Shown here piece by piece: positions 19,402-25,864 of a stretch of DNA of 25,864 nucleotides. Position 1 is the first letter of the stretch; each line of letters begins with the position of its first letter. A program made the position numbers and the translations under genes. The notes under the pieces are model-generated. The model had not been told where the DNA came from. It saw only the letters and a list, made by a program, of their open reading frames with translations, and ran no database searches. Location: positions 1 through 25,864 of IMG/VR virus record IMGVR_UViG_3300037485_001710, one strand, 5' to 3'. The DNA is from a virus.

Positions 19402-22400
19402 ATGCTAAACAATATATTAAAAAGTCAAAATTCTTCTTTTTCATCAATTGGATTAGCTACTTGTTCTGGTGCTTTGTTATTCTATATAAGAAAAAACGGA
19501 AGTCTAGGATATATTTCTGATAATATAACAAATTATCGAAATCAGGGAATTAATATGACTCCTCCCAATGGCTTGGGAAAATGTAAACAAGTTGCTGTGG
19601 GATATCGATCTGCAGTTGTTTTAAAAACTGATGGCACTGTTGTTGGATGGGGGGATGATGGAAATACAAATCAAACCAATACCCAATATTTGATGGAACA
19701 GTTGACCCAAACAGGCAAAAAAATTACCAAAATTGCTGCTGGTGCATATCATTATGTTGCATTATTAAATGATGGTTCAGTAGTAACTTGGGGAAACAAT
19801 AATGCGAGTGCCCAATTAAGTGATCCCAATACGGTTTGGTCACCTGTAGGTTTGATTCCAAGACCAACTGCTGCTGAACATCCTTATATTATTGGATATA
19901 CTGCTTATAATATTTGGGAATATAAACAAGACGCTGCTACTTTTGCCGGTACAGTTTCTTCTCCAACAGTATGTGTCCCTAGTCCAGATCCAAATATATC
20001 TTATAGACAATTTAGAAATTTGGCGTATGGTTGCCCATTACATAATGGTGAATCATATGATCCAGGAAATCCAAGTGGAGCATATGATACTCCTTATATA
20101 AGACCCCCAGGATCATCGTATGGGGGAACATATCCAATTCCCAATGCTGGTAGTTTTGCATGGGGGGGACAGCTAAATTGGCTTAACGATACTGGTGCTC
20201 CATACGATTATCAATTTTCACGTGCTACTGTAGGTGATACTAATAGTGTTAATTATAGTGGTACTGGAAGTAGTTGGCTTAAAAGCACTTCACATTTAAC
20301 AATGGCATCTGGTTGTTACAACGGTGACTGTACCTCACCAAATTCACTTTTTGGTACATCTGGTAAAAAATATACAGATATAGCTGCTGGTAGAGGTCAT
20401 ACTATTTTATTAACGGAAGATGGAAACATTGAAACGTGGGGGGAGAGTTGGTTTTATACAATTACAGGCAGTGGTGTGCAAGGAAATCTTGGTTGGGGCA
20501 GAGTTGGATCGGGAATAATTAATGGAATAAATACCGAAACAAATAATGGGTGGGGAAAAAAATACCCGTTTCCACCTGCTCCACTTGGAGATAATACTGC
20601 TCCAACAGTTAAACTTTTAAAAACTACTCCAGGTTTGGTAAAAGCAATTGGAACAGGATATTATACGAGTAAAGTTATTAAAAGTGATGGTTCAATTTTT
20701 GCATGGGATAGAAATGAATGGGGTGAATCTACACCCTTTTTTAACTCAGATGGAACTTCTGGAATTCCAACGGGTCAATTCAAACAAGTAACTGGTGGAT
20801 ATCATCATACGGGTGCATTACGAGAAGATGGCACAGTTGTATGTTGGGGAGAAAATAATTCGGGTGAATGTAATGTTCCGGTTGGATTAAAAAATTGTAT
20901 TCAAATAAGTGTAGGAACAAGATGGACTGCTGCTTTAAGAAATGATGGTATGATAATATTTTGGGGAGAAGTGGATGTTTTTGGTCCAGGGTATACTGCA
21001 GTAAAAGATGTAAATAATATTAAAATGACTGATTTGGTTATTAATACTGCGGTTCAAGATAATATTGAAAAATTAGATACCAGTATAGAAGTTAGTACAG
21101 ATGCTATGAATTTGGATTTTACTAATGCTGAAAAATCTAGTAAAATTCCAGTACTATTACAAAACAATATTAAATACGGACAGCTAGCATATGGAAGTAG
21201 TGGAATATGTGGTTCCAACTTTACTGTTAACGAAGCGCAATTCAAATCGTTTTTAAGTGATTCCCTTTCTGGTTATCTTTCAAATACAGGATATACAAGT
21301 TATTTTGGTACATCTTTACATTCTTTAGTTTTAGATTATGAAAATGAGATAACAAATTATATCAATGGAGATGTAGATCCAATATCTGGGTCTTCCTGTG
21401 AAAAAGCTTCAAATCTTCTTAATACGCTTTTAGTTTATGCTAAAGATGTTTCTCCAAACTCAATTGTATATGAATATAATGTACCAAACTTGCCATATTA
21501 TTTCGCATTTACAGAAGGAAATGCTTGTACATGGTATGGAAAATCTGGTGTATCAACATTACAATATGAAACTGAAAAATCTAGATTATTAAATCAACAA
21601 AAATTAAAACTCCAATATTTTAAAAAGTCTAGTGATTACATAAACATTGCTTCATATCCAACTTATACTGATAATTTTTATGCTTATTCTTCAGAAGCTA
21701 CACAACAATGGATATACTATGGTTTATGTGGTGCAGCTCAATCTTATATAACAGAATATCCAATTGATAAACCATTAAATATTTTTACAACCTTTACAAC
21801 AGCTGGTGGTAGTGAATATGTATTAACAGGTACAGCTAGTAATGCAATGACTGGTTATACCTCATTACAAAATTACCAATCGTTGGTGAGTTATAATTCA
21901 CATCTTGGAATTTATAATTTTAAACCAGCAACAGATATTGGTTGCAGAAAAGCATTTATGTGGTTTCCTTTATTATATACAATAAATCTTGCAAAATCAC
22001 CAGCAGGAAATTGTTGGGCTACAGGTAGTGACATATATGCTACAAGAAAAGTATTAAATGATCTTTGGTGTGATACACAAACTTCAATATATACAATTCC
22101 AGAAACTGAGTTTTCAAAATACGCATACAAATATACTTTACCTTTAGATGATGATGCTATTTGGTCTGGGTCTAAAAGTCTTGTAGGCTCATGTGTTTCT
22201 CCCGGTGGTATATTTGCTGATGTTAGAGCAAAAACATTTCAGGCAGGAATAACTAAAATAATTCAAATGACACGATTATTTAAGTCATGGGCAGGAGATA
22301 CTGGACCTATGACTGAAGATTGTGCTACTGTTATTGGAAGAACAACACCATTTGTTCAGGGTCTTACCGCTTATAATGGAAACTTATCATACGTTCCATA

Positions 22401-24426
22401 TGATCCAAGTATCTTTACCACAACTGGTTCAACTGTTACTGCTCAGTTGGCTTCTTTAGCAAATAATTATTTACCAACAGGACAAACAGAAACCGGAAGA
22501 TATACTAGAGCATATAGAAATGCTGATGTTCCATTATACAATAGATATGATTCTACTATAACACCTAATGGTGCTTTGTCAAATTGTAGTAATCCAATTA
22601 TTACACGAATTGTTGCTCTGACTGGCTCAGATACTAGTATAGGAGACTGGATTCGTACAAAGGGATTTGATTTAGCCTTTGGTTGGAAAGTTGGTGATGC
22701 AAGAGTTGCTGATGGACGTTCTATCTCTCCTGGAAGTACAGCATATCAAGCCACAGTATTAAATAATGCTAATACCATTTTAAGTGAAATTGCTACTCAT
22801 GTTCCATTTGAAAGATATGGATGGACTATTGGTGATTGTGATTTTAATTCTAATTTATTAATTTATTCGGCAAATGAGCCCATCAATGATGGAAAGTATC
22901 TAGGAAGTGCATGGTATAATAATGGTGTGATTTCTATGATGCATGCATTGGGTACGGCTGGCATGACAACTGGTTTAGAAACTAAATTAAGAGGATTACT
23001 TGAGGGTGAAGTATATGGTTTAATTGAAAACTGGGTAGAAAAATATGGATGGTATACTAAAGGGCAGTTAACAGGAATGCCTACTGGATCGGGGCAACCA
23101 AACACTAATCAATGGATTGAACCAGCTGCAGCTTTACTAAACATTTCTTTATATCTTGGAGATAAAAAGTTCTTACCAGCATATAATCTTGGTGTTGCCC
23201 TATTAGCTGAATCTTTTGCTTATGAAGGTGCCGATGGTGGATTTGCTGAAGGCTTTGGTTACGCTCAACAAACTGTTGGTGAAATGGTAAATTCAATTAA
23301 TTATATGGTTGCCACTGGAGATACACGACTCGTAGATCCAATTAAGTTCCCATTTTTACAAAATTATTGGCAATGGGCTATTGATTGCCAATTGCCTGGC
23401 AATTATATTATTAATTGCCAAGATAATAGAGGTGGTCAACAAGCAAATTATACTATAGGATATTATTGGCCATCCATTCTTGCAAGTGCATTGTCATATC
23501 AGGGTAATACAGCATTAGCTAATTTTAAATATCTATTCCCTACGAGTCTTCCTAATTTGCAAGGTTTGCAATATACTATTGCGGCTCAAGGTATTACTGC
23601 AGCATTAACAATTCCAAACTATAAGTTTTATCCAGATAAACAACAAGTTATTTGGAGAACGGGTAGAGATAAACCATCAGTAATTGGAAATCCATATGAT
23701 GTTGGACTATCTACATTTGGTAATACAGCTACACCCCATTATGCTATCTGGGCAAAGGGATCCTCAGTTAAAGAAGGACACAAACATACCGATCAAGCAC
23801 ATATAAGTGTGTATCAAGGATACAAAGTTATTCTTATGGATTGTGGTATTGATTATGAAACATCAAATCCATTATTAATAAATCCCATAGATACTTTACA
23901 ACAATCTACTGGTCATAATATTATGCAAGTTGGTGCTGTAGATAAAAGTATTATAGTTGCTGCTCCTATTACAGTTACTACGCTTGGTGCAACTGGAGGT
24001 AATATTACAATTAATGGAACATCTGCATATACTAATATTAATACCTGTACAAGAAATATTATATGGGGTGCAACTGGATTTAATGGTCCATTAACTGTAA
24101 CCATTTTTGATAATTTTAATAAAACTACCGGAGTAACAGCAGGATTAGAAGTTTATAGATTGCATACAGGAAATACTACTGGTATGACTATTACTGGAAC
24201 TGGAGCTGGTTGGACCGCTTCTTGGGATAATGTTACAATAGGTATTACTAGTAATGTTAATATTACTGTAGGGCAAACCGGATTTAATGATTTTACTCAA
24301 TTAGTTGCAAGTGGGACAAACCTAGGTAATGCTAGAGTTCACAAAATGCTTAATATTGGTACTGTAAATACAATACCAGCCGGTAATACCTTTAGTTTAA
24401 CTACAAGGGTTATTGTTACTCCTTAA
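19402..24426 (+). CDS. RCC1-type beta-propeller fused to heparinase II/III-like polysaccharide lyase (1674 aa)
   Basis: Residues about 17-523 carry seven RCC1-style units (near 17, 61, 107, 324, 413, 460 and 499), each of the form hydrophobic-A/S-x-G-x-x-x-(S/T/H)-x-x-L-x-x-D-G-x-(V/I)-x-x-W-G. A roughly 190-residue insertion lies between the third and fourth. After a long central region, residues about 1130-1370 look like the (alpha/alpha) barrel of polysaccharide lyases, with N1236-Q-W1238 and Y1287 as candidate active-site residues. They are followed by the heparinase II/III beta-sandwich signature: G-H1460-K-H1462-T-D1464, D1480-CGIDYE, and G-H1505-N1506. Lyases of this group cleave acidic polysaccharides by beta-elimination. 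In a late phage gene this points to a tail-borne depolymerase acting on host capsule or exopolysaccharide. The propeller may mediate attachment. Substrate and virion location are inferred. Confidence 0.75.
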   Translation: MLNNILKSQNSSFSSIGLATCSGALLFYIRKNGSLGYISDNITNYRNQGINMTPPNGLGKCKQVAVGYRSAVVLKTDGTVVGWGDDGNTNQTNTQYLMEQLTQTGKKITKIAAGAYHYVALLNDGSVVTWGNNNASAQLSDPNTVWSPVGLIPRPTAAEHPYIIGYTAYNIWEYKQDAATFAGTVSSPTVCVPSPDPNISYRQFRNLAYGCPLHNGESYDPGNPSGAYDTPYIRPPGSSYGGTYPIPNAGSFAWGGQLNWLNDTGAPYDYQFSRATVGDTNSVNYSGTGSSWLKSTSHLTMASGCYNGDCTSPNSLFGTSGKKYTDIAAGRGHTILLTEDGNIETWGESWFYTITGSGVQGNLGWGRVGSGIINGINTETNNGWGKKYPFPPAPLGDNTAPTVKLLKTTPGLVKAIGTGYYTSKVIKSDGSIFAWDRNEWGESTPFFNSDGTSGIPTGQFKQVTGGYHHTGALREDGTVVCWGENNSGECNVPVGLKNCIQISVGTRWTAALRNDGMIIFWGEVDVFGPGYTAVKDVNNIKMTDLVINTAVQDNIEKLDTSIEVSTDAMNLDFTNAEKSSKIPVLLQNNIKYGQLAYGSSGICGSNFTVNEAQFKSFLSDSLSGYLSNTGYTSYFGTSLHSLVLDYENEITNYINGDVDPISGSSCEKASNLLNTLLVYAKDVSPNSIVYEYNVPNLPYYFAFTEGNACTWYGKSGVSTLQYETEKSRLLNQQKLKLQYFKKSSDYINIASYPTYTDNFYAYSSEATQQWIYYGLCGAAQSYITEYPIDKPLNIFTTFTTAGGSEYVLTGTASNAMTGYTSLQNYQSLVSYNSHLGIYNFKPATDIGCRKAFMWFPLLYTINLAKSPAGNCWATGSDIYATRKVLNDLWCDTQTSIYTIPETEFSKYAYKYTLPLDDDAIWSGSKSLVGSCVSPGGIFADVRAKTFQAGITKIIQMTRLFKSWAGDTGPMTEDCATVIGRTTPFVQGLTAYNGNLSYVPYDPSIFTTTGSTVTAQLASLANNYLPTGQTETGRYTRAYRNADVPLYNRYDSTITPNGALSNCSNPIITRIVALTGSDTSIGDWIRTKGFDLAFGWKVGDARVADGRSISPGSTAYQATVLNNANTILSEIATHVPFERYGWTIGDCDFNSNLLIYSANEPINDGKYLGSAWYNNGVISMMHALGTAGMTTGLETKLRGLLEGEVYGLIENWVEKYGWYTKGQLTGMPTGSGQPNTNQWIEPAAALLNISLYLGDKKFLPAYNLGVALLAESFAYEGADGGFAEGFGYAQQTVGEMVNSINYMVATGDTRLVDPIKFPFLQNYWQWAIDCQLPGNYIINCQDNRGGQQANYTIGYYWPSILASALSYQGNTALANFKYLFPTSLPNLQGLQYTIAAQGITAALTIPNYKFYPDKQQVIWRTGRDKPSVIGNPYDVGLSTFGNTATPHYAIWAKGSSVKEGHKHTDQAHISVYQGYKVILMDCGIDYETSNPLLINPIDTLQQSTGHNIMQVGAVDKSIIVAAPITVTTLGATGGNITINGTSAYTNINTCTRNIIWGATGFNGPLTVTIFDNFNKTTGVTAGLEVYRLHTGNTTGMTITGTGAGWTASWDNVTIGITSNVNITVGQTGFNDFTQLVASGTNLGNARVHKMLNIGTVNTIPAGNTFSLTTRVIVTP

Positions 24427-24446
24427 TAAAATACCCTTAACTATCC

Positions 24447-24454
24447 TATAAATA
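24447..24454 (+). promoter_or_regulatory. Late promoter box TATAAATA
   Basis: Exact TATAAATA ending 5 nt before the ATG at 24460 with no ribosome-binding sequence between. In T4 late promoters transcription starts about 6 nt after the box, which would place the start site on the ATG. Confidence 0.6.
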
Positions 24455-24459
24455 CTCAT

Positions 24460-25864
24460 ATGCCGCATCCAAATAATGATTTTATTAAGAAATTTATAGG
24501 AGAAGCTCGAGTAGATCCCAAGCAACAAGCCGCTTTGTTAAAAAAACAAAGAATGGATAAATATTATCAATCTTTGCAAGAAACTAAAGTTGCACCGGTA
24601 ATTGCAGAAAATACCAAGAAATCTATTGAGTCTACAATTCAAAAGATTTTTTATAGAGAAAAAGATACGTACGAAACAGCTTTAGTAGAAGCTAAACAGT
24701 TTGAAGGTAGGTGGGTTGAAAAAAGAACTGCTGATGGTATTTTCTATTATAATGCACAGCAAGATGTATGGATGAATACATTCGGAGTTATTAAGAAAAC
24801 TCTGCAAGAATTGCTTCTCTTTACAGTTGGTTATGATGGTGATGAAAAATCTACCACATCTTCATCTTTATCTTTTGCTTCTCAATCGTATTTTTCAGAT
24901 GATGGAAGTAAACTTGCATTATATTCTTTTGATATAGGTAGTCAGCAATCAAGTATTGGTGTGTATGATATATCATATTCTCCTACCTTAACAACAACTC
25001 TCTTAGACACAGTATCTTTGGGGGCTGTTCCATTTACAGCACAATCAAATGAAAAATGTTTTGTTTCTGATGATGGAACCCATTTGATAACAAGTTGTCC
25101 GGATAGTCAATCAGTATATTTATTTGATGTTGCTCAAAATTCTTTATTACAAACAATTACAGAAAATTATAGTAATTTTGGTAGTAAAATTGCTGTGGAT
25201 AAAGATTTTTATGGTATGGCTATCAGTACAAATGATTTAACACGAGATCCAAGCTCTACTGATACAAGAGTTTCTTCTTATAGTGTAAGTTCACCTATAA
25301 TGTATTATAAGAGAAACTTTGGTTCTAGTAATACTCAACAATTTAAAAAGATTCATAATCATAATGCTATTACAAACTATAGACATTCTGGACTAGCAAC
25401 GTGGGTTGGTGTTGGACTTATCATTAATAAAGCAGATTATTATAATGATCCACCTGCAGGATCATTGAACAATACATGTGGTATTAATCGTTGTGATGAT
25501 ATTGCATGTAAAGGATATAATTTTGCAATTTCTAATATTGCACTTGAAGCTGACCAGATTAATTATAAAGCACAATTTCCTAATTTATCCAATTCTAAGT
25601 TTAATATTATAAAAGAAGTTGGATTTACTTTTGCTCCAAATTATACTGATAATATGGTATATAAAATGTTGGGAGCAACAGGAAATGTTGCATATCCGTT
25701 TTTCACTGGAATTACTACACCAATACAAGTATACACCGATGAATTTTTAACTAATACCGCGTTAAGTGATTATTATATGGAAGGAACTGTTGGTTTAAAG
25801 AATTTTAGTATTGTAAGAAAAATAGATAATCAATATATTTACGATAACAGTTATCGAGATTCGG
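24460..25864 (+). CDS. Beta-propeller-like late protein with capsid-targeting-like N-terminus (partial, 468 codons seen)
   Basis: The frame is open from ATG 24460 to the window edge, so the C-terminus is missing. It opens MPHPNNDFIKKFIGEARVD; the F-I-x-E|A-R-V part closely resembles the leader of T4 internal proteins (…EFIAEARV), with E at position 15. A helical region follows (about 20-75), then beta sequence with propeller-type blades: YFSDDGSKLALYSFD then VYDIS, and CFVSDDGTHLITSCPD then VYLFDV (about 145-230). These are typical of WD40/YVTN-like repeats. The rest is neutral and beta-rich. It follows the RCC1-lyase gene and may belong to the same structure. The leader instead argues for packaging in the head; the sequence does not decide between these. 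Confidence 0.5.
   Translation, partial: MPHPNNDFIKKFIGEARVDPKQQAALLKKQRMDKYYQSLQETKVAPVIAENTKKSIESTIQKIFYREKDTYETALVEAKQFEGRWVEKRTADGIFYYNAQQDVWMNTFGVIKKTLQELLLFTVGYDGDEKSTTSSSLSFASQSYFSDDGSKLALYSFDIGSQQSSIGVYDISYSPTLTTTLLDTVSLGAVPFTAQSNEKCFVSDDGTHLITSCPDSQSVYLFDVAQNSLLQTITENYSNFGSKIAVDKDFYGMAISTNDLTRDPSSTDTRVSSYSVSSPIMYYKRNFGSSNTQQFKKIHNHNAITNYRHSGLATWVGVGLIINKADYYNDPPAGSLNNTCGINRCDDIACKGYNFAISNIALEADQINYKAQFPNLSNSKFNIIKEVGFTFAPNYTDNMVYKMLGATGNVAYPFFTGITTPIQVYTDEFLTNTALSDYYMEGTVGLKNFSIVRKIDNQYIYDNSYRDS

Overview
The window looks like part of a large, AT-rich tailed-phage genome related to the T4 superfamily, probably from an aquatic, Gram-negative-type host. Three things support this: coding is nearly gapless, with many ATGA or TAATG overlaps; gene groups are headed by T4-type late promoter boxes (TATAAATA, plus a CTAAATA variant); and several proteins resemble families common in marine T4-like phages (RuvC-like resolvase, FmdB-like zinc ribbon, PD-(D/E)XK nuclease, conserved small late proteins). 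No capsid, terminase, portal or tail-sheath hallmark gene lies here, so the lineage is inferred, not proven.

Layout. At 50-3840 there is a tail-fibre-like gene on the minus strand, divergent from three plus-strand genes that look like virion or adhesin components; a stem-loop of about 83 nt lies between them. At 3847-5185 is a nucleic-acid island: a RuvC-like resolvase (+) convergent with an HNH endonuclease and FmdB-like zinc ribbon pair (-). At 5226-9459 are four linked plus-strand genes for disordered or low-complexity proteins rich in Pro, Gln, Ala, Gly and Lys, one with an exact 81-bp internal duplication. At 9511-10771, behind a sigma70-like promoter, are a PD-(D/E)XK nuclease and a two-repeat NUMOD-like DNA-binding protein. 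At 10778-14999 is a late cluster: a 790-aa protein ending in an HNH module, a small ORF, and three conserved late proteins, closed by a bidirectional terminator. At 16808-15021 (-) is an early operon of small genes with an embedded tRNA-Tyr(GTA), ending in an RMF/CrpP-like protein. At 16855-19356 are short convergent and divergent genes. At 19402-24426 is the largest gene (1674 aa): an RCC1-type beta-propeller joined to a heparinase II/III-like polysaccharide lyase module, probably a virion depolymerase. From 24460 to the right edge is a truncated beta-propeller-like gene.

Cross-cutting signals. Most transcription-unit heads carry a TAAATA-type late box very close to the start codon (5-18 nt in most cases), and three minus-strand early genes have a sigma70 promoter whose -10 box ends 7-9 nt before the ATG, so many mRNAs may be leaderless or nearly so. 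Several late genes with these close boxes also encode N-termini that fit the T4 capsid-targeting and prohead-protease pattern ((I/L)-x-E followed by A or G), suggesting a set of internal, possibly injected, virion proteins that includes the HNH fusion. Start sites of several genes were moved downstream on this promoter evidence.
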